NCBI GenBank assembly: GCA_963851025.1
Contig: CAWKOA010000026.1
Location: 69,344-133,343 of the forward strand
Length of the DNA stretch: 64,000 nucleotides
Direction of reading: 5' to 3'
Source of the DNA: RYN-230 sp963851025
GTDB lineage: Bacteria; Actinomycetota; Actinomycetes; Streptosporangiales; Streptosporangiaceae
The notes beneath the pieces are model-generated. The model did no database searches. It was not told the origin of the DNA and was given only the letters and a program-made list of their open reading frames with translations. A program made the position numbers and the translations under genes. Shown here one piece after another: positions 22,693 through 30,935 of the stretch. How positions within the stretch are numbered: position 1 is the first letter of the stretch; every line of letters starts with the position of its first letter.

Positions 22693-24423
22693 GTGTCCGC
22701 CGATCTGGGCCGGGTCGTGGTGCGTTGCGATACTGTGGCCGCCCCGGGTCTCATCACACACATGCGGAAGTGGCCAGCAGTGAGCGGAACTAAGGTGACG
22801 CCGGCGGCCGACGGGTCGTCGCGCCGCGATGCTGCCGGGCCGCCCGGGCCGGCCGCCCACCGTGGCTGGCCCTCCCCCGTCGCCCTGATCATCACCGGCT
22901 TCACCGTGATCGGCCTGGGCCTGCGGCTCTTCCTGCTGAGCCGGCCGGGATACCTGCTCGGCGTCACGCAGTACGACGACGGGCCATACTTCGGCAGCGC
23001 ACTGCGCCTGGTGCACGGCTCGCTGCCGTACCGCGACTTCATCATCGTGCCGCCGCCGGGCATCACGCTGCTGATGAGCCCGGCCGCGCTGCTGGCCCAG
23101 GTCACCAGCACGGCCTGGGGCATGGCCGCCGGGCGCATCCTGACCGTCGCGGCGAGCGCCGCGGGGATCGTGCTGGTCGGCCTGCTGACCCGGCACCGCG
23201 GCCCGCTCGCCGTGGCCCTGTCCTGCGGGGTGCTGGCCATCTTCCCGGGCAGCCTGGTCGCCGCGCACACCGTGCTGCTCGAGCCCTGGCTGACCCTGTT
23301 CTGCCTGATCGGCGCCGTGGCCGTGCTGGACCGTGACCAGTTCGCCGGCAGCGGCAGGCGCCTGCTGTGGGGCGGGGTGGCCTTCGGGTTCGCCGGCGCG
23401 GTCGAGGTGTGGGCCATCATCCCGGTCGTGGTGGTCGCGGTGCTGCTGGCCCGGGAGATCCGCCGGGCCGCGGTCTTCGTGGCCGGGGTGGCGATCGGGT
23501 TCTGCGTCCCGGTCATCCCGTTCGCGGCGAGCGCTCCGCGCCGGTTCTACAACAGCTTCTTCGCGGCCCAGGTGTTCCGGGTCGTGCCGACCCGGACCCC
23601 GGTGCAGAAGCGGCTGCGGCTGATGAGCGGGATCGGCCAGCTGCTGCACCTCGGCGCGACCGGGACGCTCATCGCCGCGCTGATCATCGTCATCTTCGTG
23701 GTGGCGGCGTTCATCGCCGCCTGGCGGATCAGCGGCCGCCCGCTGACCGGCCTGGACTGGTTCGCGGTGGCGACGTGCACGCTGGTGGTGGTGGCGTTCC
23801 TCTGGTACGCCCAGTTCTTCCTGCACTTCCCCGCGTTCCTGGCGCCGTTCCTGGGCCTGTCGCTCGGGCTGGCCGCCGGGCGGCTGGCCGCCGCCCTGCA
23901 GACCGGGGGGATCGAGGCCCCCGCGAGCCAGCGCAGCCCCGGCTCCTGGGTGCAGTGGGCGGTGGTGGGCCTGGCCGCCTGCGGCATCGTCATCCTGGCC
24001 GTGCAGCAGGGCCAGTCGGACCTCAACGTGACGCCGCGGGTCACCCCGGCCGCGCTCCGTGCCGTGCAGCGCATCGTGCACCCCGGCGCGTGTGTCCTCA
24101 GCGACCAGGCGTCCTTCCTCATCGCCGCGGACCGCTTCTACTCCGGCGTGCCCGGCTGCTCGGAGATGGTCAACGCGATCGGCACGGACTACTCGCTGGG
24201 CCACGGGCGGGACGCCAGTTCCGGCGCGGCCCGGTTCCCGGCGGTCGACGCCACCTGGACGAGCGCGTTCCGGCACGCCCAGTACGTGTGGCTGTCGCTC
24301 CGTTTCAACAAGCGGCGCATCGCCTGGACGCCGGCCCTCCGGTCGTATTTCGGGGACCATTTCACGCGGGTGTACAAGGACGGCAAGAGCGACGCCCTGT
24401 ACGCCCGCACCAGCCGTGGCTGA
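22693..24423 (+). CDS. Polytopic membrane glycosyltransferase-like protein
   Basis: Intact 576-residue frame with about ten TM segments and a first-loop acidic motif YDDGPYFGSALRLVHGSLPY as in GT-C transferases (the DD pair is the likely catalytic/metal site), followed by YRDFIIVPPPGITLL. The C-terminal soluble part has HPGACVLSDQASFLIAADR. Start uncertain: GTG 22693, ATG 22762 or GTG 22780, all in frame; the later ones avoid a poorly conserved leader. It likely uses a polyprenyl-phosphate sugar in wall or glycolipid assembly (inference). It overlaps nfo by 8 nt. Confidence 0.75.
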   Translation: MSADLGRVVVRCDTVAAPGLITHMRKWPAVSGTKVTPAADGSSRRDAAGPPGPAAHRGWPSPVALIITGFTVIGLGLRLFLLSRPGYLLGVTQYDDGPYFGSALRLVHGSLPYRDFIIVPPPGITLLMSPAALLAQVTSTAWGMAAGRILTVAASAAGIVLVGLLTRHRGPLAVALSCGVLAIFPGSLVAAHTVLLEPWLTLFCLIGAVAVLDRDQFAGSGRRLLWGGVAFGFAGAVEVWAIIPVVVVAVLLAREIRRAAVFVAGVAIGFCVPVIPFAASAPRRFYNSFFAAQVFRVVPTRTPVQKRLRLMSGIGQLLHLGATGTLIAALIIVIFVVAAFIAAWRISGRPLTGLDWFAVATCTLVVVAFLWYAQFFLHFPAFLAPFLGLSLGLAAGRLAAALQTGGIEAPASQRSPGSWVQWAVVGLAACGIVILAVQQGQSDLNVTPRVTPAALRAVQRIVHPGACVLSDQASFLIAADRFYSGVPGCSEMVNAIGTDYSLGHGRDASSGAARFPAVDATWTSAFRHAQYVWLSLRFNKRRIAWTPALRSYFGDHFTRVYKDGKSDALYARTSRG

Positions 24424-25288
24424 GCGGCTGCCCCGGCCCCGGATCGGCGCGCATGTCCCGGTGGCCGGCGGCTTCGCGGCCGGGCTGCGTTACGCGGCCG
24501 CCATCGGCGCCGAGGCGATCCAGGTGTTCGTGTCCAACCCGCGGTCCTGGTCGCTGCCGGCCGGCGGCGCGGCGCGGGCCCGCCCGGCGGACGCGATCCG
24601 GGAGCAGCTGGGCGAGGCGGGCCTGCCGGTGTTCGTGCACACGCCGTACCTGATCAACGTCGGTTCGGCGGACCCCGTGATCCGCGAGCGCTCGGTGGCC
24701 TCGATGCTGTACTCGCTGCGCCGGGGCGGCGCGATCGGGGCCCGCGGCGTGGTGGTGCACACCGGCTCGGCGGCCGGCGGCGACCGGGACAAGAGCATGC
24801 TCTACGCGCGGGACGGCCTGCTCGCGGCGCTGGACTCGATCCCGGACGACGGCCCGGACCTGCTCCTGGAGCCGATGGCCGGGCAGGGCCAGATGCTCTG
24901 CGCGACCGTGGCAGACCTGGGGCCGTACCTGGAGATGCTGGAGTGGCACCCGCGCGCCGGGGTGTGCCTGGACACCTGCCACGCGTTCTCCGCCGGGCAC
25001 GACCTCAGCGCCCGGGGTGGCGCGGACGCCCTCCTGGACGAGCTGGCCGCGGTCCTCGGCGGCACCGGCCGGCTCCGGCTGGTGCACGCCAACGACTCCA
25101 AGGACGCGTGCGGCTCACACCGGGACCGGCACGAGAACATCGGCGCCGGCCAGATCGGTGCGCAGGCTTTCCGTGCGCTGCTGCGCCACCCGGCGGCCGC
25201 GGGTGTCCCGTTCGTGGTCGAGACCCCCGGCCCCCAGGCGGCCCACGCCGCCGACATCGCCACCCTCAAGGACCTCCGCGCCCGCTAG
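24416..25288 (+). CDS. nfo: Endonuclease IV (AP endonuclease)
   Basis: Zinc-dependent apurinic/apyrimidinic endonuclease in base excision repair. The 290-residue TIM barrel has IGAHVPVAGGF, AIQVFVSNPRSW, FVHTPYLINVGS, VVVHTGS, LLLEPMAGQG, VCLDTCHAFSAGHDL, LVHANDSKDACGSHRDRHEN and FVVETPG, all metal-binding segments of the family. The GTG at 24416 overlaps the 3' end of the preceding gene. Confidence 0.93.
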   Translation: MAERLPRPRIGAHVPVAGGFAAGLRYAAAIGAEAIQVFVSNPRSWSLPAGGAARARPADAIREQLGEAGLPVFVHTPYLINVGSADPVIRERSVASMLYSLRRGGAIGARGVVVHTGSAAGGDRDKSMLYARDGLLAALDSIPDDGPDLLLEPMAGQGQMLCATVADLGPYLEMLEWHPRAGVCLDTCHAFSAGHDLSARGGADALLDELAAVLGGTGRLRLVHANDSKDACGSHRDRHENIGAGQIGAQAFRALLRHPAAAGVPFVVETPGPQAAHAADIATLKDLRAR

Positions 25289-25298
25289 CCGGCCAGCG

Positions 25299-25913
25299 CT
25301 ACTCCTGGTGGGAGAAGCGTTGCTCGTGCCAGGGGTCCGCGGAGTTGTGGTAGCCGCGCTCCTCCCAGAAACCGCGCCGGTTCTCGGTGAGGTACTCCAC
25401 CGCCCGCATCCACTTCACGCTCTTCCAGCCGTACAGGTGCGGCACCACCAGCCGTATCGGGTATCCGTGCTCCGGGGCGAGCGGGACCCCCGCGACCGCG
25501 GTGGCGAACAGCGTGGTGCCGGCGGCGAAATCGTCGATGGCGATGTTGGCGCTGTACCCGTACTCGGCCCACGCCATCACGTGCGTGACCGGGCCGGCCG
25601 GGGGCGCCGCGGCCAGCAACTCGGCCGCGGCGATGCCCTCCCAGGGGATCGCGGGGATCGTGCACTTGGTGACGCAGTGCAGGTCGGCGGTGACGGCACA
25701 GCGCGGCAGCCGGGTGATCGCGGCCCAGTCCCAGCGGTGCTCCACGCCGGATTCGGTGGCGCCCATCACGGTGAAGGTCCAGGTGTCCGGGCGGAACCTG
25801 GGCACCCGGCCGTAGTGCTGGGCGGGCCAGTCGCGGCGTACCACCTGGCCCGGCGGCAGATCCCGCTCGACCCGGACCCGGGCCCCCGCCGCGCCGGCCA
25901 GCACCTGGCTCAC
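25299..25913 (-). CDS. Sulfite oxidase-like molybdopterin oxidoreductase
   Basis: 204-residue protein of the oxidoreductase molybdopterin-binding (SUOX/YedY-like) family. The molybdenum cysteine is in TADLHCVTKCTIP; family features PWEGI, HVMAWAEYGYSANI, EHGYPIRLVVPHLYGWKSVKW and a C-terminal GFWEERGYHNSADPW are present. No signal peptide or heme domain is visible, so it is probably cytoplasmic; the substrate is unknown. Start GTG at 25913. It converges on nfo. Confidence 0.88.
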   Translation of the reverse strand: MSQVLAGAAGARVRVERDLPPGQVVRRDWPAQHYGRVPRFRPDTWTFTVMGATESGVEHRWDWAAITRLPRCAVTADLHCVTKCTIPAIPWEGIAAAELLAAAPPAGPVTHVMAWAEYGYSANIAIDDFAAGTTLFATAVAGVPLAPEHGYPIRLVVPHLYGWKSVKWMRAVEYLTENRRGFWEERGYHNSADPWHEQRFSHQE

Positions 25914-26077
25914 GAGTGACTGCCCCCGTGCTGGCTGGCCCCGTGCGCTGGCTGGCCCAGCGCTGCCCGGCCGCCGTCCGGCTGACCCATTGCTTGCCCT
26001 CCTGGCTGCTCCGCGGCTTCTACCATCGCATGCGGGCTGATCACGGCACCCGCCACCCCCGCCCTCCGCCGATGCGC

Positions 26078-26083
26078 TAGGCT
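26078..26083 (+). promoter_or_regulatory. -10 element of the aro leader transcript
   Basis: TAGGCT with 7 nt to the ATG of the leader peptide, so the leader would be translated from a leaderless transcript. The preceding 25914-26077 shows nothing else recognisable. Confidence 0.5.
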
Positions 26084-26090
26084 ACCTTTC

Positions 26091-26165
26091 ATGCGTCAGC
26101 AGTTTTGGTTCTGGTATGGCTACCGGCCCGGCATCCGGACGGTCGCCCGCCAGACTCTGCGCTGA
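26091..26165 (+). CDS. Aromatic-rich leader peptide of the DAHP synthase attenuator
   Basis: A 24-codon frame starting MRQQFWFWYGYRPG and ending at TGA 26165, with Phe, Trp, Phe, Trp, Tyr, Gly, Tyr in a row (codons 5-11). Twenty nucleotides after its stop comes a strong intrinsic terminator, and the first structural gene downstream is DAHP synthase, the entry enzyme of aromatic amino acid synthesis. This is the classic layout of ribosome-mediated attenuation that senses charged tRNAs for Phe, Trp and Tyr. Confidence 0.82.
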   Translation: MRQQFWFWYGYRPGIRTVARQTLR

Positions 26166-26184
26166 CGCGAGCGAACCTTCAGGA

Positions 26185-26213
26185 AGCCCCGGGCCACAGG
26201 CCCGGGGCTTTTT
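26185..26213 (+). terminator. Attenuator terminator before DAHP synthase
   Basis: Perfect 11-bp stem AGCCCCGGGCC / GGCCCGGGGCT (26185-26195 and 26199-26209) with an ACA loop and a T5 run ending at 26213. It lies between the aromatic leader peptide and the DAHP synthase gene. One of few U-tailed terminators in this window. Confidence 0.85.
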
Positions 26214-26240
26214 GCGTGAACGGCACCCCGGCCCGGCACC

Positions 26241-26308
26241 GGCTTACAACTGCCACGGCTACGGCCGCGGCACTGGCTTACAACTGCCACGGCTACGGCC
26301 GCGGCACC
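26241..26308 (+). repeat. Tandem 34-bp duplication in the DAHP synthase leader
   Basis: ggcttacaactgccacggct begins each of two head-to-tail 34-bp copies (26241-26274, 26275-26308), which differ only at the last base. They end 16 nt before the start codon, between attenuator and ribosome binding site. Confidence 0.92.
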
Positions 26309-26324
26309 GAGAGAAGAGGACCCA

Positions 26325-27395
26325 ATGGTTGTGGTCATGGCCCCCGAGGCCACGCAGGCGGACGTGGACGGAATCGTCGATGTGGTGCGCGACGCGGGCG
26401 GTGAGGCGTTCGTGACCCGCGGCGTCTCGCGGACCATCGTCGGCCTGGTCGGTGACGTGGACCAGTTCGGCTCGCTCAACCTGAGGAGCAGGCCGGGGGT
26501 GCTCGACGTGGTCCGGATCTCCGTGCCCTACAAGCTGGTCAGCCGGGAGAACCACCCGCACCGCACAGTCGTCGAGGTCGGCGGCGTGCCCATCGGCCCG
26601 GACACGATGACCGTGATCGCGGGCCCGTGCGCGGTGGAGTCCGCGGAGCAGACGCTGACCGCGGCCCGGATGGCCAAGGCCGCCGGGGCCTCGCTGCTGC
26701 GCGGGGGCGCGTTCAAGCCGCGGACCTCGCCGTACGCGTACCAGGGCCTGGGCGAGGAGGGCCTGAAGATCCTGGCCGGCGTGCGCGAGGAGACCGGCCT
26801 GCCGGTGGTGACCGAGGTCATCGACCCGCGCAGCGTGGACCTGGTCTCCTCCTACGCCGACATGCTCCAGGTGGGCACCAGGAACATGCAGAACTTCGCG
26901 CTGCTCCAGGCGGTCGGCGAGGCCCGCAAGCCGGTGCTGCTCAAGCGGGGGTTCAGCGCCACGATCGAGGAATGGCTGATGGCGGCCGAGTACATCGCCC
27001 AGCGGGGCAACCTCGACATCGTGCTGTGCGAGCGGGGCATCCGCACGTTCGAGACCGCGACCCGCAACACGCTGGACATCAGCGCGGTCCCGGTGGCGCA
27101 GCGGCTGAGCCACCTGCCGGTCATCGTCGACCCGTCGCACTCCGGCGGTCGCCGTGACCTGGTGCTGCCGCTGACCCGGGCGGCTATCGCGGTCGGCGCG
27201 GACGGCATCATCGTGGACGTGCACCCGGAGCCGGAACTGGCGCTGTGCGACGGCGACCAGGCGCTGCTGGACTCCGACATCCGCGAGCTGGCCAGCGTGG
27301 CCGCGCACCTGCCGCCGCTGATGGGCCGGACGCTGACCCCGCCGCGCGACGGCCGCCCCGCCGGCCGGGCCGCCGAGCCTGCGCCGGTCGGCTAG
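26325..27395 (+). CDS. aroF: 3-deoxy-7-phosphoheptulonate (DAHP) synthase, type I-beta
   Basis: First step of the shikimate pathway: PEP plus erythrose 4-phosphate to DAHP. 356 residues with an N-terminal ferredoxin-like regulatory domain (about 1-75, with VTRGVSRTIVGLVGDV) and a TIM barrel: VIAGPCAVESAEQ, LLRGGAFKPRTSPY, GTRNMQNFALL, VLLKRGF and IVDPSHSGGRRD. This domain set is the Thermotoga/Bacillus-type enzyme allosterically controlled by aromatic amino acids. The ATG at 26325 has a GAGAAGAGG site. Expression appears controlled by the upstream attenuator. The symbol is a family name. Confidence 0.95.
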   Translation: MVVVMAPEATQADVDGIVDVVRDAGGEAFVTRGVSRTIVGLVGDVDQFGSLNLRSRPGVLDVVRISVPYKLVSRENHPHRTVVEVGGVPIGPDTMTVIAGPCAVESAEQTLTAARMAKAAGASLLRGGAFKPRTSPYAYQGLGEEGLKILAGVREETGLPVVTEVIDPRSVDLVSSYADMLQVGTRNMQNFALLQAVGEARKPVLLKRGFSATIEEWLMAAEYIAQRGNLDIVLCERGIRTFETATRNTLDISAVPVAQRLSHLPVIVDPSHSGGRRDLVLPLTRAAIAVGADGIIVDVHPEPELALCDGDQALLDSDIRELASVAAHLPPLMGRTLTPPRDGRPAGRAAEPAPVG

Positions 27396-27473
27396 CGAAA
27401 GGCCGCGCCCCCATTACCGGACTCCATTTAATCCGCCATTCTCAGCCGATCCCCGCGGGTTTAAGCTGACTCC

Positions 27474-27496
27474 GGCCCGGCCAGGAAGGCCGGGCC
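27474..27496 (+). terminator. Hairpin between aroF and the secreted protein gene
   Basis: 9-bp perfect stem GGCCCGGCC/GGCCGGGCC with loop AGGAA, no T run. It could end aroF transcription or be a 5' leader element of the next gene, whose start is 30 nt further on. Confidence 0.4.
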
Positions 27497-27525
27497 GCAG
27501 TCAAGCCCACGGGGAGACGCAGACC

Positions 27526-28602
27526 ATGAACCGAGCACACCGGGCCCGGGCCACCATCGGATCAGGGCTCGCGGCCGCGGCCTTAGCCGTCGGTGCGGGC
27601 CTGCCCGCCCAGGCGGCCTCCGCCACCGGCTGGCGGGTCGTGTCCAGTGAGCACTACGGGGCCGCGAACGCGTTCAGCGTCCTCACGTCCGTGGTGGCCC
27701 CGTCCCGGACGGACGCGTGGGCCTTCGGGGGCTCCGACCTCAGCGGGGCCACCGCAGGCACGCCGGTGGCCGAGCAGTGGAACGGCACCGGCTGGCAGAA
27801 CGCCGTCCTGCCGGGCGGCCTGACCGACTCCATCGAGGCCGCCAGCGCCCCAGGCCGCAGCGACATCTGGGCGGTGAGCCACCTTGGCGAGTACGTCCTG
27901 CACTGGGACGGCACGGCGTGGACCGTGGCCAGGCAGTGGGCACCAGGCGGCATCCCGCTGCAGCTGACCGGGGTCACCGCGTTCAACGCCAGGAACGTCT
28001 GGGTGTTCGGCGCCGGGGGCTCCGGCCCCGGCCTGGGCACCTGGCACCTGCACGGCACGACGTGGACCCAGGTCACCGGGGTCGGCGGCGGGATCACCGA
28101 GGCCAGCGCGGTGTCCGCCACGGACATGTGGGCCATCGGCGCGTCCTCCGCACCGCAGGACACGATCGTGCACTACAACGGCTCGGCCTGGACGCAGGTC
28201 ACCGACCCGGCGCTGGCCGGGTTGCAGTTCAACGGCATCCTGGCCCAGTCCGGCACGGACATCTGGCTCTCGGCCATGAACGGGTCCAGCCCCGAGCTCC
28301 TGCACTACGACGGCCAGCAGTGGCAGACGGTCGCCATCCCCTGGTCGCTGTCGGTGGGGAACGTGGCCAGCGACGGCCACGGCGGCGTCTGGATCACCGG
28401 CGACAAGGTGAGCACCAACGGCTCCTACGCGCTGCACTACAGCCAGGCCGGCACCTGGTCCCGGCACCCGTTCGGCACCGAGACCCCGCTCCTCTCGTTC
28501 GCCCTGATTCCCGGCACCACCTCGGTGTGGGCCGCGGGCGGCGCAGTCCAGCCCGATGGCAGCGGCAACGCGACCATCTGGGCTTACGGCGCCGCCGGGT
28601 AG
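27526..28602 (+). CDS. Secreted beta-propeller-like protein
   Basis: 358 residues. A typical Sec signal peptide (AAAALAVGAGLPAQA, cleavage near AQA-ASA) is followed by repeated blade-like units with the pattern DxWA(V/F)G and W(N/D)GTxW, for example EQWNGTGWQNAVL, LHWDGTAWTVA and LHYDGQQWQTVAIP. This resembles Kelch/sialidase-like propellers of extracellular actinobacterial proteins. No catalytic residues are recognisable. The ATG at 27526 has GGGGAG upstream. The function is unknown. Confidence 0.8.
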   Translation: MNRAHRARATIGSGLAAAALAVGAGLPAQAASATGWRVVSSEHYGAANAFSVLTSVVAPSRTDAWAFGGSDLSGATAGTPVAEQWNGTGWQNAVLPGGLTDSIEAASAPGRSDIWAVSHLGEYVLHWDGTAWTVARQWAPGGIPLQLTGVTAFNARNVWVFGAGGSGPGLGTWHLHGTTWTQVTGVGGGITEASAVSATDMWAIGASSAPQDTIVHYNGSAWTQVTDPALAGLQFNGILAQSGTDIWLSAMNGSSPELLHYDGQQWQTVAIPWSLSVGNVASDGHGGVWITGDKVSTNGSYALHYSQAGTWSRHPFGTETPLLSFALIPGTTSVWAAGGAVQPDGSGNATIWAYGAAG

Positions 28603-28651
28603 GCGCCCAGGCCGGCGGCCGGCTGCGGGCCCGCCCGCCCGTCCGCTACGT

Positions 28652-28709
28652 CTCCGCAACGAGGACCAGGCGCGGGCCATCAGCCACGCGCCTGGTCCTC
28701 GTTGCGGAG
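28652..28709. terminator. Perfect 23-bp inverted repeat, bidirectional terminator
   Basis: CTCCGCAACGAGGACCAGGC begins the left arm (28652-28674), exactly complementary to 28687-28709, with a 12-nt loop. It lies between the convergent propeller and thiI genes; the right arm ends 10 nt before the thiI stop. It has no T run, as is usual for actinobacterial terminators. Confidence 0.75.
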
Positions 28710-28719
28710 CCTGAGGTTC

Positions 28720-30057
28720 TCAGGGGTGATCGGGCCGGTATTCCTGCGCGATCGCGGCCAGCTCCGCCGCGAGATCGCCCGCGTCCATCCGGGCCTCGAT
28801 CCGGCGCAGGTCATCGATCCGGGCCCGGGTTTCGACCTGGCGCGGGGTCAGCAGCGTGCAGCAGTCCTGGTCGGGCAGCTCGGACAGGGCCAGGGTGGCG
28901 ATCCGGCGGGCCTCGTCGATGATCTCGATCTTGTCGTGGCCGATCAGCGGGCGCAGCACCGGCAGCGACACCGCGTCGTCCAGCGCGGTGAGGTTGGCCA
29001 GCGTCTGGCTGCTGACCTGGCCGAGTGAGTCGCCGGTGACCAGGGCGGCCGCGCCGAGGCGGCGGGCCAGCACCTCCCCCGTCTTGAGCATCAGCCGGCG
29101 CTGCGCCACGATCTGGAGCCGGCTCGCGCCGGCTGACGCCAGCCGCTGCTGGGTCCGGCCGAACGCGACCACGTACATCCGCGAGTCGCACTGGAAACGG
29201 TCGAGCTGGTGCATCAGCCCGTACGCCTTGTACACCGACTCGGGGCCGGTCAGCGGCATGCCGGAGAAGTGCAGGAAGTCGCAGCGCAGCCCGCGGCGCA
29301 TCATCCGGTACCCGGCCACCGGAGAGTCGATCCCGCCGGACATGAGCACCAGCGCGCGGCCGCTCATCCCGACCGGCAGCCCGCCCTGGCCCGGCGCGCC
29401 GCCGGTGTAGACGAACACCTCATGCTGGTCCACCTCGACGACGATGGTCAGGTCGGGGCGGGAGAGGTTAACCGGGTAGCCGTAGGCCCGCTGCACCCGG
29501 GCGCCGATCTCCCGGGCCAGCCCGGCCGAGGTCAGCGGGAAACGCTTGTCGCGGCGGCGGGCCCGGACCGCGAACGACCCGTCCCGCCCGGCCGCCATCG
29601 CGACCGCGGTGCCGATCGCCGCCTCGGGGTCCTTGGCCACCCGGGCGGCCCGGCACACCCGGGCGATGCCCATCACCGAGCTGACCCGCTCGGCCACCCG
29701 GTCCATGGCCGCCTCCGCGGCCGGCCCGGCCGCGGGCCCGGGCTGGCCTGAACCGGGCTGGCTGGTGAGGCGGAGCACCATGATGCCGCTGCGGTTGCCC
29801 AGCCGCACGCCGACGCCGAGGTCACGGACCGCCCGGCGGATGTTGCCCTGCAGGATCCGCTCGAAGTGGTGCCGGTTGCCGCCCTTGAGCACGATCTCGC
29901 CCACCTTGAGCAGCACGCACGGCTCGGCGAGGGCGGCGTGCGCGGGCTCGCCGACGGTGGCGGCTCCGGGCTCCCGGACCGGGCCCGGGGCGCGGGGGAC
30001 GCTGGTGATGCCGTTCGTGGCCGCCGGGTGACCAGCCCCGGGCAGTACCGCCATCAC
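28720..30057 (-). CDS. thiI: tRNA 4-thiouridine synthase ThiI
   Basis: Adenylates U8 of tRNA and transfers sulfur, and in some bacteria also serves thiamin thiazole synthesis. 445 residues: N-terminal ferredoxin-like/THUMP region (LLKVGEIVLKGGNRHHFE, SSVMGIARVCRAARV, FAVRARRRDKRFPLTS) and a PP-loop ATPase domain with VLMSGGIDSPVAGYRMMRRG. No rhodanese domain follows, as in the Bacillus type, which takes sulfur from a dedicated cysteine desulfurase. Near the end is DQDCCTLL with a cysteine pair. About 40 poorly conserved residues precede the domain, so the true start may lie downstream of 30057. Confidence 0.92.
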   Translation of the reverse strand: MMAVLPGAGHPAATNGITSVPRAPGPVREPGAATVGEPAHAALAEPCVLLKVGEIVLKGGNRHHFERILQGNIRRAVRDLGVGVRLGNRSGIMVLRLTSQPGSGQPGPAAGPAAEAAMDRVAERVSSVMGIARVCRAARVAKDPEAAIGTAVAMAAGRDGSFAVRARRRDKRFPLTSAGLAREIGARVQRAYGYPVNLSRPDLTIVVEVDQHEVFVYTGGAPGQGGLPVGMSGRALVLMSGGIDSPVAGYRMMRRGLRCDFLHFSGMPLTGPESVYKAYGLMHQLDRFQCDSRMYVVAFGRTQQRLASAGASRLQIVAQRRLMLKTGEVLARRLGAAALVTGDSLGQVSSQTLANLTALDDAVSLPVLRPLIGHDKIEIIDEARRIATLALSELPDQDCCTLLTPRQVETRARIDDLRRIEARMDAGDLAAELAAIAQEYRPDHP

Positions 30058-30159
30058 CCCAGTCTGCCAGCATCCCGCCCAGCGCAGGTGGCGTGCCAGG
30101 CGCCGATTGCATCAGGACAGATCACGAGGCCGACCCGGCCCTCATGCTCACTAAGCAGA

Positions 30160-30189
30160 TGTACATTTGCCTAGGACTCAAGGTGTACA
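30160..30189 (+). promoter_or_regulatory. Candidate toxin-antitoxin operator, paired TGTACA sites
   Basis: Two TGTACA palindromes at 30160-30165 and 30184-30189, spaced 24 bp start to start and each followed by an ACTCA-containing segment. The second overlaps the -10 of the antitoxin gene. The layout suits autorepression by the antitoxin or toxin-antitoxin complex. Confidence 0.45.
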
Positions 30190-30191
30190 CT
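30186..30191 (+). promoter_or_regulatory. -10 element, leaderless geometry (antitoxin)
   Basis: TACACT with 7 nt to the ATG at 30199. Confidence 0.55.
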
Positions 30192-30198
30192 TAGACTC

Positions 30199-30462
30199 AT
30201 GGATGTCGCGATCACCGAGCTGCGGGCCAATCTCAGCATCTGGCTTGACGAAGCTCGCAATGGTCACGAAATCGTCATTACCGACCGGGGAGTGCCAGTT
30301 GCCAGGCTGCTCGGCCTGAGCACCACGGCGACACTGGAGCGGCTGACAGCCGAAGGCGTGATCAGCAGGCCCAGGTCGGCTCAGCGTCCGGTGGCCACGG
30401 GGCGGCCGCGGCCCCGGCCGCGCCGCCCCCTCTCTGACATCGTCAGCGAAGACCGGCGCTGA
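30199..30462 (+). CDS. Type II antitoxin, Phd/YefM-like (VapB role)
   Basis: 87-residue protein beginning with the Phd/YefM fold: MDVAITELRANLSIWLDEAR, then GHEIVITDRGVPVARLLGL. A positively charged Pro/Arg-rich tail (RPRPRPRRPL) and an acidic end follow, likely the toxin-wrapping part. It lies 3 nt upstream of a PIN-domain toxin, which defines the pair as VapBC-type. Confidence 0.9.
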   Translation: MDVAITELRANLSIWLDEARNGHEIVITDRGVPVARLLGLSTTATLERLTAEGVISRPRSAQRPVATGRPRPRPRRPLSDIVSEDRR

Positions 30463-30465
30463 CCG

Positions 30466-30903
30466 GTGCCGCTGGTGTATTTCGATTCCAGCGCCTTCGT
30501 GAAGCTCCTCACCGACGAACGCGGAAGTGACCTCGCGGCCCAGCTGTGGGACGGATGTGACGCTGCGGTGGCGAGCCGGCTGGCCTACCCCGAGGTCCGC
30601 GCCGCGCTGGCTGCCGCAGGCCGCAACCACGATCTCAGCCAGGGGGAGCTCGGCAGCGCTGAGCAAATGTGGGACGAGTACTGGGCAGCTACACGGCCGG
30701 TCGGGCTCACGGCGGCCGTAGAGCTACACGCGGGCCAACTCGCCTCCTCCCGCGCGCTCCGGGGCGCAGATGCCGTTCACCTCGCCAGCGCTCTGGCCAT
30801 CGCTGATCCCGACCTTGTCATGGCGGTCTGGGATCGCCGCCTGCATGCGGCAGCCCGTTCGGCCCGCCTCCGGGTCGCCCCAGCCGACCTGGGCGCAGCC
30901 TGA
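30466..30903 (+). CDS. PIN-domain ribonuclease toxin (VapC-type)
   Basis: 145 residues. The acidic residues of the PIN active site are visible: D7 in YFDSSAFVKLL, Glu in AYPEVRAAL, Asp in RGADAVHLASAL and Asp in AVWDRRLHAAA. VapC toxins cleave tRNA or rRNA and are held by the partner encoded 3 nt upstream. Start GTG at 30466. All expected residues are present, so it should be active. Confidence 0.9.
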   Translation: MPLVYFDSSAFVKLLTDERGSDLAAQLWDGCDAAVASRLAYPEVRAALAAAGRNHDLSQGELGSAEQMWDEYWAATRPVGLTAAVELHAGQLASSRALRGADAVHLASALAIADPDLVMAVWDRRLHAAARSARLRVAPADLGAA

Positions 30904-30923
30904 CTCGACTGGCCGCGGCGAGG

Positions 30924-30929
30924 TACGGT
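30924..30929 (+). promoter_or_regulatory. -10 element, leaderless geometry (EthD gene)
   Basis: TACGGT with 6 nt to the ATG at 30936. Confidence 0.5.
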
Positions 30930-30935
30930 GCGGGA

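Noticed and set aside
26241..26308. CRISPR-like repeat
   Set aside because: Only two directly adjacent copies with no spacers and no cas genes.
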